Positions 8,610 to 16,944 of a DNA stretch of 64,000 bases are shown piece after piece. Made by a program: the position numbers and the translations under genes. The notes under the pieces were generated by a model. That model was not told where the DNA came from. It saw nothing but the letters and a program-made list of their open reading frames with translations, and did no database searches. The DNA is from Methylobacterium sp. UNC378MF (GTDB taxonomy: Bacteria; Pseudomonadota; Alphaproteobacteria; Rhizobiales; Beijerinckiaceae). The first letter of the stretch is position 1; every line of letters begins with the position of its first letter. The stretch is from assembly GCF_900103195.1 (NCBI RefSeq), contig NZ_FMWU01000005.1, positions 1-64,000 of the forward strand. Direction: 5' to 3'.

Positions 8610-9290
8610 ATGACATTCCATCGTCCTATCCTCGTCTTGAGCCTCGCCATTCCGCTGACGCTCACTGTGACTGGTCCGGCATCCGCCTTCGGATTCAGCG
8701 ATCTCAATCCGGTCAAGATCGCGAAAGGCGCCGTGAAGGAAGTCAAGAAGGCCACCAAGACCGTAAGCAGGACGGCCGAGAAGGGTGCAAAGGCTGTTGG
8801 CAGGACCGTGGAACGGGGCGCCAAGGGCATTGGTCGCGCCGCTGAAAGCGTCGGCCAGGACGCCGTCAAGACCGCGAAGGCTGCGCCGAAGGCGTACATG
8901 AAGGTCGCCAAGCCCGTCGGAGTAGCGGTTTCAAAGTACTATCACGCGGCTGGAAAGGTCATCGAGAATACGCCTCTGAAAGTCTTCAAGCCGCTGGCCG
9001 ATGACGTGTCCAAGGCCGCGCGCACGAAGGAAGCCAAGATCGGCGCAGCAGTCGGCGTAGGCCTGCTCACCGCCGGCGGCGGAACGGCCGCGCTGCTACA
9101 CAGTGGCGGGACGGCCGCGGGCGCTGGTGCGATGACTGCCTATTACGGAAAGCAAGTCTACGCAAAAGGTCGCGCGGTCGCCAACGACTACCGGCAGCAT
9201 GGCATGAAGAAAGCTCGCGATACGTTCATGACCGCATACGAGCAGCGGCAGAAAGAGATCAGAGGCATGCAGGATTACAGCCGGCGCTGA
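8610..9290 (+). CDS. Unknown secreted Lys/Ala-rich protein with degenerate repeats
   Basis: 226 residues, ATG 8610 behind GGAG. A signal peptide (about 1-24) ends at ASAFG. The next 90 residues are amphipathic and basic, with loosely repeated units of the form K.A.(K/R)TV.(R/E)GAK..GR, reminiscent of histone-H1-like or apolipoprotein-like helices. A Gly/Ala hydrophobic stretch (about 148-180) could be a membrane segment, and the tail is charged. A terminator 15 bp after the stop makes it monocistronic. I recognise no family; envelope or nucleic-acid binding are both open possibilities. Confidence 0.75.
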   Translation: MTFHRPILVLSLAIPLTLTVTGPASAFGFSDLNPVKIAKGAVKEVKKATKTVSRTAEKGAKAVGRTVERGAKGIGRAAESVGQDAVKTAKAAPKAYMKVAKPVGVAVSKYYHAAGKVIENTPLKVFKPLADDVSKAARTKEAKIGAAVGVGLLTAGGGTAALLHSGGTAAGAGAMTAYYGKQVYAKGRAVANDYRQHGMKKARDTFMTAYEQRQKEIRGMQDYSRR

Positions 9291-9304
9291 CATGGTTCCG
9301 ATGC

Positions 9305-9339
9305 AACGTGCCCCTCAGAAAATCTCTGAGAGGCACGTT
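9305..9339 (+). terminator. Rho-independent terminator of the Lys-rich gene
   Basis: AACGTGCC pairs with GGCACGTT, and inside it CTCAG pairs with CTGAG, around an A-rich loop. TTTCTATACGTTTATTT follows. It sits 15 bp after the stop at 9290. Confidence 0.85.
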
Positions 9340-9366
9340 TCTATACGTTTATTTGAGGCGTTAAAT

Positions 9367-9444
9367 CGACAATTATATTATTATTATGACAAATAAGCTA
9401 CATAAAATGTGATCATCAATAAAAGATTGATGCGATAATTGTCG
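9367..9444. repeat. AT-rich stretch with a 10-bp perfect inverted repeat
   Basis: CGACAATTAT (9367-9376) is repeated inverted as ATAATTGTCG (9435-9444), 58 bp apart. Inside lies a second small hairpin, CATCAAT-AAAAG-ATTGATG. The DNA here is far richer in A+T than the rest of the window. It could be the footprint of a lost mobile element or a structured regulatory site. Confidence 0.6.
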
Positions 9445-9748
9445 TTCTAAAACAGCGGTTTGGCTAAATAGGATTGCTGCCAGCTCCCAGCGAAGAGGTC
9501 TGCTATCGATGCGATACAGGTGAATGACGATCACCAATAAGGCGGGCACGCCGGCACCGGCGGCGCTGATGCCCTGGGCCCGGCAAGCCTCTCGCGCGAT
9601 CGCTGAGAGCAGAACTCGCGCTCGAATTGCCCTATACCGACGTGAGGTTCACCGATCGCGAGGCGATTGGTGATTCCACGCCGATCCCGAGATCTACGAT
9701 CACGAGGCTGCGGACCGCCGCGTCGCGTGCTTCAACCAGGGTCCGTCG

Positions 9749-9850
9749 TCACCTGAGGTGATCGAGGGCATTGGCGAAACAGAGGATGCCGCTGAAGCTG
9801 GCGGCGGTCTTCCCGTCGCGTGTCGCGACGAGCCCAGCGGATGAAGGTCC
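9749..9850 (-). pseudogene. Fossil of an IS5-family transposase C-terminus
   Basis: Read on the minus strand, one frame ends in VATRDGKTAASFSG, then CFANALDHLR and a TGA at 9749. This resembles the usual IS5 transposase ending (ATRYDKTA.SF...L.LA...). No intact frame continues upstream and no terminal repeats are visible, so only a scrap survives. Confidence 0.45.
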
Positions 9851-9946
9851 GAGCGGCGCGTCCGACGGCCCCAGATCGTGTGGGATTGCGCGCCACTCGG
9901 CATGGGCTCGACTATCCTCCTCCTTCCAATCCGATCGGGAGCGGCT

Positions 9947-12643
9947 CTAGACCACGCGGAGATCCGCCACGGGCGTGAGGAGCGGGCGGTAAGCCGCAAT
10001 CAATTGCGGCCTGCCGAACAGATAGCCCTGAATCTCCGCGCAGCGATGCTCCCGCAGGAACGCAAGCTGCTCCTCAGTCTCGATCCCCTCCGCGATCACC
10101 GGGATGCCCAAGCTTTCGCCCAGGCTGATGATCGCGCGCACGATCTCGCCGCCTGTGCTCGTCACGCCGATCTGCCCCACGAACGACCGGTCGATCTTGA
10201 TCTTGTCGAAGGGGAACGCCTGCAGTGTCGCCAGCGACGAGTAACCCGTCCCGAAATCATCGATCGAGATGCGCACGCCGAGCGCTTTCAGGTCGCGCAG
10301 CACCTCCTGCGAGCGTGCCGAACCTTTCAGGAATAGGCTCTCGGTTACCTCGAGCTCCAGCCGATCCGGCTTCAGCCCCGTCTTCTCAAGCACCGCGCGG
10401 ACGACGTCCGTGAGATCGGCTTGCTGGAGCTGCGCGATCGAGACGTTCACGCCGATGCCGAGGGGGAGTTCCCAGGCCGCGGCCTCGCGGCAGGCCTCGC
10501 GGAGGACCCACTCGCCGAGCGGGAGGATCAACCCCGTCTCCTCTGCAAGCGGTATGAATTGCCCGGGCGAGATCGGCCCGCGGGTCGGATGCGTCCAGCG
10601 CAGGAGTGCTTCGAAGCCGCAGGCGCGGTTCGAGGCTACCTCGAACTGGGGCTGGTAGTGCAGTTCGAGTTGCGCGGTGCCGATGGCGGCGCGCAAATCC
10701 AGCGCGAGCTGGTGCTGCTCGCGCGCTGCCGCATCCATCATCGACTCGAAGAACCGGTAAGTTCCCTTCCCCTCCTTCTTGGCGCGAACCAGCGCCATAT
10801 CGGCGGCGGAGAGAAGCTTCTCGTAGGTGCCTCCATCACGCGGAAACGATGCGATCCCCACGCTGCAACCGATATCGATGCGCCGCTCGCCGTCCGCATA
10901 GGGCGCAGAGAGCACGTCGATCACGACCTGTGCGGTCATGTCGGCCGTCCTGACATCGAGACCTGTCGCAAACACGGCGAACTCGTCGCCACCGAGGCGC
11001 GCGGCGGTGCAGCGTTCGCAGGGCAGTCCCCGCAGGCGCGCGGCGACCTCGGAGAGAAGGCGGTCCCCGGTCGGATGGCCGAACAGGTCGTTGACCTGCT
11101 TGAAGCCGTCGAGATCAAGGCAGAGAAGGGCGACCTCCTCGCCCGTCTCGGAACAGATCGCCAAGCCCCGTTCGACGATCTCCTCGAACTGCAACCGGTT
11201 CGGCAATTTGGTCAAAACGTCGTGACGCGCGAGAAAGCGCAGACGTTCCTCGCTGCGGCGGCGCTCCGTGACGTCCTCGTGCGTCGAGATCCAGCCCCCG
11301 TCAGAAAGGAGCACGCGGCGGACGCTGATGTCGCGATCGTCGGCCAAGTGAACGATGCCGGCGTAGTCCAGAGACGCGCGCGGTGTCGGAGGGGTGATGA
11401 CAGTGTCCCAGGCGCCGGCCGCCTCCCCCCGTTGTTCTAGAATGTATCGGCGAAGGTCCGCAGCCCTCGTTCCCACCCGCCGGAGATGGTGAGGGACCGC
11501 GTAGAGACTGGCGAAACGCTCGTTCATGATGACGAGACGGTCGGACGCGTCGAACAGGCATAGTCCCTGAACAATGTTGTCGAGCGCGACGCCGAAGCGC
11601 TCGTAATGCGCGCGCAAATCGCGCTCGCTGCGGGCGCGCTCCTCGGCGCTTGCGATGCGCCGTTCGACGCGAGCCCGCCGCAGGAAGAGCAGGAACAGGG
11701 CCGCGATGCAGACCAACAGGAGTGTCGCCGCCGTACCGACAACCACCGCCTGTCGGTGGAAAGGGGCAAGGCTCGCTTCCACCGTGCGACTGATGCTCAG
11801 GATGAAGGGATACCGGCCGAGAGCCTGCGTCGCGATGATACGCTCGTGACCGTCAATGGGGCTGACATTGCGGATGACGCCGCCGGCCGGGTTCTTAGCG
11901 GCGATCAGCGCGGCTCCCGTCGCCGGCAATACCGTGCCGATGACGGCCTCCCGATGGGGATGGCGCACGAGCAGCATGCCATCATTGCGAAACACTGAAA
12001 CGACAGCATCGTCGGCCGGTGTGATCTTCTGATAGAGCCGTTCGAAGTAGCCAAGTTCAACCGCGCCGAGCACAAGGCCGAGGAATGTTCCGTCCGGTGC
12101 CGAAATTTTGCGGGCAACGTAGATTGTCCATTCCCCGTCGCCGCGATTCTGAACCGGTTGACCGGTAAAGCGTTGGAGCTTGGGATCAGCGGCGAGCGCC
12201 TTGAAGTAGTCCCGGTCCGCGATATTCACTTCGGGGATCGGCCAGTACCGACTGAAATTCAGGAGCTTGCCGGCGTGGTCAATGAGCGTGATGGCGTTGA
12301 CCTGCGGGAGCGCGGCGATCCGGGCCTTGAGCGCCACGTGCAGCTCCTGCCGACTCGCCGCGGCAGCGTAATCCGAGGTCGTGACAACGTTTGCCTCGTG
12401 CATGCCCTGGATGACGGCTTCCTGGACCATCTCGATGGCCTGCAGGGAGCGGTCCGCTTGATCGGCGAGGACCGTTGAAAGCCCGACCAGATTATGCTCG
12501 ACGTCCTGCACAGCTTGCCGGTGCATGTCGCCGATGAAGAGCGTCGCGCTTAACGCGATCACCAAGGTCAGTACAACGAACGACGCGACTAGGGCAGCGG
12601 CAGGCCGGAGTTCGGTCGCGGGCGTCGATCGAATTCCCGACAC
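9947..12643 (-). CDS. Bifunctional diguanylate cyclase/phosphodiesterase, Cache-PAS-GGDEF-EAL
   Basis: 898 residues. TM1 about 15-37, an extracytoplasmic double-Cache-like sensor (about 40-295), and TM2 about 298-322. A PAS domain follows (about 340-455), then GGDEF (about 465-620) with an intact RLGGDEFAVF, then EAL (about 645-885) with FEALLRW, EVTESLF, DDFGTGYSSL, KIDRSFV and AEGIETEEQL. All catalytic signatures for both c-di-GMP synthesis and breakdown are present, so either activity may dominate. The Cache module implies sensing of a small ligand outside the cytoplasm. It stands alone, flanked by non-coding DNA. Confidence 0.95.
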   Translation of the reverse strand: MSGIRSTPATELRPAAALVASFVVLTLVIALSATLFIGDMHRQAVQDVEHNLVGLSTVLADQADRSLQAIEMVQEAVIQGMHEANVVTTSDYAAAASRQELHVALKARIAALPQVNAITLIDHAGKLLNFSRYWPIPEVNIADRDYFKALAADPKLQRFTGQPVQNRGDGEWTIYVARKISAPDGTFLGLVLGAVELGYFERLYQKITPADDAVVSVFRNDGMLLVRHPHREAVIGTVLPATGAALIAAKNPAGGVIRNVSPIDGHERIIATQALGRYPFILSISRTVEASLAPFHRQAVVVGTAATLLLVCIAALFLLFLRRARVERRIASAEERARSERDLRAHYERFGVALDNIVQGLCLFDASDRLVIMNERFASLYAVPHHLRRVGTRAADLRRYILEQRGEAAGAWDTVITPPTPRASLDYAGIVHLADDRDISVRRVLLSDGGWISTHEDVTERRRSEERLRFLARHDVLTKLPNRLQFEEIVERGLAICSETGEEVALLCLDLDGFKQVNDLFGHPTGDRLLSEVAARLRGLPCERCTAARLGGDEFAVFATGLDVRTADMTAQVVIDVLSAPYADGERRIDIGCSVGIASFPRDGGTYEKLLSAADMALVRAKKEGKGTYRFFESMMDAAAREQHQLALDLRAAIGTAQLELHYQPQFEVASNRACGFEALLRWTHPTRGPISPGQFIPLAEETGLILPLGEWVLREACREAAAWELPLGIGVNVSIAQLQQADLTDVVRAVLEKTGLKPDRLELEVTESLFLKGSARSQEVLRDLKALGVRISIDDFGTGYSSLATLQAFPFDKIKIDRSFVGQIGVTSTGGEIVRAIISLGESLGIPVIAEGIETEEQLAFLREHRCAEIQGYLFGRPQLIAAYRPLLTPVADLRVV

Positions 12644-13561
12644 GGGTATTGCGCTCCTCGTACGTCATCCCATGCCCCAGTCGCCTTCTGGTCTCCAAGA
12701 TGTTGAAAGACTGTTCCTCGCGAGTTCTCGGCAACAGGCCAAAGATCGAGCAAGCTGAATCAGACCTTACCCCTCGCTCGAGGCATGTTGTGCGGCTCGG
12801 CTCGCGCTCAGAATCGTCGCGGCATTCGCGTGACCTCACATTTGACGGCGGCAAGATCGCGACCCTCGTCGTCAGTCGCCGCCTGTCACCGCGTCAGGTG
12901 GGGCTCAATATTCGATCTGCGGAGCCTGTGCTGTTCATGCCCTCACGCGCCACCACTCCCCGGGCGTTCGAACATAGCCGCGCGACATGAACGGAACGAG
13001 TGACGTGGCGATCGTCCTCTATCACATCGCGGAGCATGAGCGGTGACCTGAGCTCGTTTTGTTTATCGGGATGTGCTCTGAGCGCGGCGATCGGGAAAGT
13101 AAGTGGCCCGGGAGCTCTACTATATTTGCACTTTACCCCACGGTCGGCAGAATATCGCTCCACATCATAAAATTGATCATGCGAACTCGCGCAAGTCTAC
13201 AAACCACCTGTCTGAGGCACGCGCGCGAATCTCTCGATGACCGAGGCCGGCCGAAGGCGACCTTGCCGCTTGCGGCGTTCAAATCGGAGAAGCGGACCTT
13301 CGGCGCCGCACAGGGACGGCGCTGAACGCCGCACGCCGAGTTGCCAACCCACCGAGAATTCCGTGGTCACTATGCTGCTGGCCAGTATGCGGCTGACCCC
13401 TGAAACCGGTGTGTCCGGGCGCCACAATGCGCCCGGACACACCCGGCGAGCAGCATGCCTTTACAAGGTGATCGGATGAAAGCGGATTGCCGAATGGATC
13501 AGGCGGTTTGTGGTCGGGACCGCCCGCGATCTTCGAATGATGCAGCAAGCGCCGTCGCTAC
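12644..13561. other. Long stretch without a recognised gene
   Basis: About 920 bp with only short unconvincing frames on both strands. The one clear structure is the hairpin at 13408-13443. Its position between a signalling gene and an IS630 scrap suggests decayed accessory DNA. Confidence 0.5.
13408..13443. terminator. Perfect 15-bp hairpin, terminator-like or REP-like
   Basis: GGTGTGTCCGGGCGC, a CACAAT loop, then the exact complement. No T-tract follows on either side. No adjacent gene clearly uses it, so it may be a dispersed palindrome rather than a terminator. Confidence 0.55.
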
Positions 13562-14355
13562 GGCTAGGGCGTCTCCGGTTTAATCTGGTTCGTATCCTGC
13601 GGCGACGAAGAAGTTGGCGCACTGGTCGGGTGTGACGGTGTCGACGAGGCGTCCGATGGCGGACCGCAAACCCTCGACGGTTCGCTCGGCAGCTTTGCGC
13701 AGGAGAGCGTTGAGTTCGGAGAAGGCCATCTCGATGGGGTTGAAGTCCGGGCTGTAGGGCGGGAGGAACAGCAGTCGCGCGCCTGCCGCTTCGATCGCCG
13801 CCTGCACGGCCGGCCCCTTGTGGCTGCCGAAGTTGTCCATGACGACGATGTCACCGGGAACAAGTTCGGGCACGAGCACGCGCTCGAGGTAAGTCTGGAA
13901 GGCGTCGCGGTTGATCGGCCCATCGAGCACGAAGGGCGCTGTGATCCCGGACAGACGCAAGCCCGCCACCAGCGTCGTCGTCTTCCAGTGGCCATGCGGC
14001 ACGGGCGAGCGCGGCCGCTCGCCTCGGGGAGACCGTCCGCGCCGGCGGGCCATGTTGTTCGAGGTCCAGGTCTCGTCGAGAAACAGAGGACGCTCAGGGT
14101 CGAGATCGCGCTGGCCCTCGGACCAGGCGTCGCGCGCAGCCTGCACGTCCGGGCGATCTTGCTCTGCGGCGTGAGCTGTCTGTTTTTGTAGGTGAGGTCA
14201 CGCGCGTCGAGGAAGCTCCACAGGGTGCCGGTCCCGACGGTCAGATCGTGCTCATCCCGAAGCCGGTCGCGCATCTCATCCAGGGTGATGCCGACCGTCT
14301 CGGTACCCAAGTCCTGTCGGCCGACGAGCCATAAATCTGTACGTTTTGCATTCAA
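13562..14355 (-). mobile_element. IS630-family element, 5' truncated
   Basis: The DNA covers the transposase C-terminal two thirds plus its downstream end (GGCGTCTCCGGTTT near 13569). The N-terminal helix-turn-helix half and the second terminal repeat are absent. The break falls directly against the 3' end of the histidine kinase at 14388. Confidence 0.7.
13580..14355 (-). pseudogene. IS630 transposase, N-terminally truncated and in two frames
   Basis: The first frame (from 14355) gives the winged-helix part ending with LDARDLTYKNRQ. The second (ending at 13580) gives the DDE catalytic part, with FLDETW, VVMDNFGSHK and LPPYSPDFNPIEMAFSELNA carrying the three acidic residues. The frames join by a -1 shift at TAC-AAA-AAC (about 14184-14190), where IS630 members commonly use programmed frameshifting. 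The usual first 60-80 residues are missing, so the protein is unlikely to transpose this copy. Confidence 0.8.
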
Positions 14356-14387
14356 TCATTAATAATCAGGCATTTCGCCAAAGTAAT

Positions 14388-15773
14388 TCAATCAGCGAAG
14401 GGCATGTTGACGACGATGATCAATTTCGAGAAATTCATCGTGAAACGGCAACCCCCCTCTTCCGCCGCGCGAACACAGACGCTTGCGCCGTGAAGCTTGG
14501 CGATAGCGGCGACCAAGCTCAGGCCAAGCCCGTTTCCGGGGGTTTGGCGGGACATCTCCGCGCGGTAGAACCGTCGGAAGATCTTATCGTGCTCGCTCGC
14601 GGGCAGACCCGGGCCGGTATCCTCGACGGCCACCTCGACCGCCTGACTGGAATGGGCGACTTCGACGCGCACGGCCCCCCCGGAAGGCGTGAACTTCAGG
14701 GCGTTGTCGATGAGGTTCGACAGGGCCTCGAAGCAAAGGTCCCGGTCGCCATGGACGGGGGGGACTTCGGCGTCGGCTGCGAGGACGAGCCGGACGCTCC
14801 TTTCCTCCGCTTCGGGCTCGAAGAAATCGACCGCCGCCGCGGCCAGCTCGCCGAGATCGACCGGGGCGAAGGCGGTCCTGCGGCCTTCCTCCATCGCGCC
14901 GATCCGCAGCACGGCGGTCACCATGGCGAGCGTCTGGTCGATCCAGGCGAGGCCCTGGTCGATCGCCTCGTGGAACTCCGCGACCGTCTTCGCCTGCGCC
15001 CGGCTGCGCTCAAGCCGGGCCCGCAGGCGGGTGAGCGGCGTGCGCAGGTCGTGGGCGACGGCGTCGCCGACGCTGCGGACCTCGCCCATCAGATGCTCGA
15101 TCTCGTCGAGCATCCGGTTCACGTTCGCGGCGAGGCGATCGAACTCATCGCCCCGCTTCCCGACCGGCAGGCGCTTGCCGAGGTTGCCGCGCATCACCTC
15201 GGCGAGTGCCGCCTCCGTGGCGGCGAAGCGCCGGCGGCCCCGGCGGGCGAGGACGATGCCGCCGATCCCCGAAAGCGCCAGCATCGGCAACAGCCCGAGG
15301 CCCAGGGCCCGCAAGGTCGTGACCCGCACCTTGTCGATGTCGTCGGTGTCATGGGCGATCACCACCGTGCCGCCGCCGGGCAGCGACAGGGCAGACGCCC
15401 AGATCTCATCGGCGAGGCTGCGGCCCCCAACCACCACCGTGGCGTTCACGCGATAGGCGTCCCCGTCCTGCGGCAAACCCTTCGGGATCGTATCGAGGTT
15501 GCCCGCGCGGCGGGTGCCGTTCGGCGCAAAGAAGCCGCCGTAGTGCCGCGCGTGCGGATCCATCGCGGTCCAGGTGTCGACCCGCAAAGCCGTGGCGGCG
15601 GGGTCGGCGGCGGCCGCGCGGACTTCGAGCCGCAGGGTCTCGGCGAGTTCCTCCCGCAGATACGAGGCGGTCTGCCAATAGATGAAGGCGAACATCGTCA
15701 GTGCGAGGAGCACCGACCACAGGGCGATCCCCAGCGCCCACCGCAGGGTGGTCGAACGCAGGACGTCAGTCAT
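14388..15773 (-). CDS. Two-component sensor histidine kinase (EnvZ/QseC-like)
   Basis: 461 residues. TM1 about 10-32, a periplasmic region of about 125 residues, TM2 about 160-182, HAMP, HisKA with AHDLRTPLTRLRARLE (phospho-His), and HATPase_c with NLIDNALKFTPSG, DTGPGLP and GNGLGLSLV. The last residues (FSKLIIVVNMPFAD) are unlike the family end, and the IS630 scrap begins 33 bp later, so the original C-terminus may have been replaced. It overlaps the response regulator gene by 8 nt. Next to a CzcBA-type pump it probably senses a metal ion. Confidence 0.92.
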   Translation of the reverse strand: MTDVLRSTTLRWALGIALWSVLLALTMFAFIYWQTASYLREELAETLRLEVRAAAADPAATALRVDTWTAMDPHARHYGGFFAPNGTRRAGNLDTIPKGLPQDGDAYRVNATVVVGGRSLADEIWASALSLPGGGTVVIAHDTDDIDKVRVTTLRALGLGLLPMLALSGIGGIVLARRGRRRFAATEAALAEVMRGNLGKRLPVGKRGDEFDRLAANVNRMLDEIEHLMGEVRSVGDAVAHDLRTPLTRLRARLERSRAQAKTVAEFHEAIDQGLAWIDQTLAMVTAVLRIGAMEEGRRTAFAPVDLGELAAAAVDFFEPEAEERSVRLVLAADAEVPPVHGDRDLCFEALSNLIDNALKFTPSGGAVRVEVAHSSQAVEVAVEDTGPGLPASEHDKIFRRFYRAEMSRQTPGNGLGLSLVAAIAKLHGASVCVRAAEEGGCRFTMNFSKLIIVVNMPFAD

Positions 15774-16443
15774 CGGGGGTGAGGGTGAAGCCGACGCCGC
15801 GGACGTTCTGGATCAGGGGCACCTCCCCGGCGGCCTCCAGCTTGCGGCGCAGGCGCCCGAGATGGACGTCGATGAGGTTCGATTTCGGGGTGAAGCGGTA
15901 GTTCCAGACCTCCTCGAACAGCATCGCCCGGGTGACGATCCGGCCGGGCGAGCGCATCAGGTAGGCGAGCAGCTTGAGTTCGCGGGGCAGGAGGTCGAGG
16001 TTCCGCGCGCCGCGCCGGCCGGTCCCGGCGACGAGGTCGATTTCCAGGCTGCCGACTCGCAGCAGCGTCTCGCGGCCGTCGACCGGGCGGCGGAGCAGCG
16101 CCTCGATCCGCGCAGCGAGTTCGCCGAGAACGAAAGGCTTGGCGAGGTAATCGTCGCCGCCGGCCCGGAGGCCGCGGATGCGCTCGTCCACATCGCCCAG
16201 CGCGCTCAGGACGAGGGCGGGCGTCCGGTCGCCATCCCGGCGCAGGTCCTGAAGGACGCCAAGCCCGTCCTGGCCCGGCAGCATCCGGTCGAGGATGATC
16301 GCGTCCCAGCCGCCCTCCCGCGCCGACCGGGCGCCGTCCGGCCCGGTCGCCACCCAGGCGACCTCGTGGCCGCGCCCGCGCAGATCATCGAGCACGTCCC
16401 CGGCCGTGTCCCCGTCATCCTCGATCAGCAACAGCCTCGCCAC
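15766..16443 (-). CDS. OmpR/PhoB-family response regulator
   Basis: The GTG at 16443 behind GGGAGGGA starts the receiver directly (VARLLLIEDDGD) and is preferred to an upstream in-frame ATG. 225 residues: receiver with phospho-Asp in AIILDRMLPGQDG and LAKPF, then a winged-helix DNA-binding domain (about 128-222) with LLPRELKLLAYLMR and LIDVHLGRLRRKLE. The kinase gene follows with an 8-nt overlap. By position it probably controls the divergent efflux genes from 16692, as CzcR/CusR regulators do; this is inference. Confidence 0.93.
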   Translation of the reverse strand: MARLLLIEDDGDTAGDVLDDLRGRGHEVAWVATGPDGARSAREGGWDAIILDRMLPGQDGLGVLQDLRRDGDRTPALVLSALGDVDERIRGLRAGGDDYLAKPFVLGELAARIEALLRRPVDGRETLLRVGSLEIDLVAGTGRRGARNLDLLPRELKLLAYLMRSPGRIVTRAMLFEEVWNYRFTPKSNLIDVHLGRLRRKLEAAGEVPLIQNVRGVGFTLTPDD

Positions 16444-16691
16444 GCCAGCCCGTCCCTCCCGCGCTCTCCATTCTGTCGCATATCGGCCCGGCGGTCTGCG
16501 CAAGGACACGACTGTGAACCCGAATTTAGTGGCGCCCCATCGGCTTCACCCAACTTATTAGAACGACTCTAGCGCGTACCTCGGCTCCCATTCGGGCGGG
16601 GACGTTCCTGTTCCGAGCCCTGCCGATGTTGATCTCGCCCAGCGCCGCCGCCGCATCCGACGCGATCCCCAGCTGCTGAGGGAACGCCCCC

Positions 16692-16889
16692 ATGCCCCGG
16701 AAGCGGCGGCCCCGCCGCCTGATCAATCGCTACGCTCAGAGCCGGCTATACGATGTCGAGACCCGCACCTATGTCTCCGTCGAGCGGCTGCGGGAACTGC
16801 GGGGCGAAGGCTTCGACGTGGTGATCCGCGAGGTCGAGACCGGTCGCTTCGTGAGCGACGAGGTGCTCCCCTCGGGCTTCGACGCATGA
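16692..16889 (+). CDS. Stand-alone PhaR-type (PHB_acc_N) DNA-binding domain protein
   Basis: Only 65 residues: a basic start (PRKRRPRR) followed by INRYAQSRLYDVETRTYVSV, which matches the N-terminal domain of PHA-accumulation regulators (KKYANRRLY...T.TYV). Normal PhaR proteins are about 150-200 residues with a second domain; this one ends at SGFDA. It lies 55 bp before the efflux adaptor gene on the same strand, so it could be a small regulator of that operon. Confidence 0.75.
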   Translation: MPRKRRPRRLINRYAQSRLYDVETRTYVSVERLRELRGEGFDVVIREVETGRFVSDEVLPSGFDA

Positions 16890-16944
16890 CCCATTCCCTC
16901 GCCCGCGCGGAATTCGGTTCGACCGGCCGGCGGCCCGCCTGCCC

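Noticed and set aside
14346..15782. 478-codon open frame on the plus strand
   Set aside because: It mirrors the histidine kinase on the minus strand, which has all kinase motifs; long antisense frames are expected in high-GC DNA.
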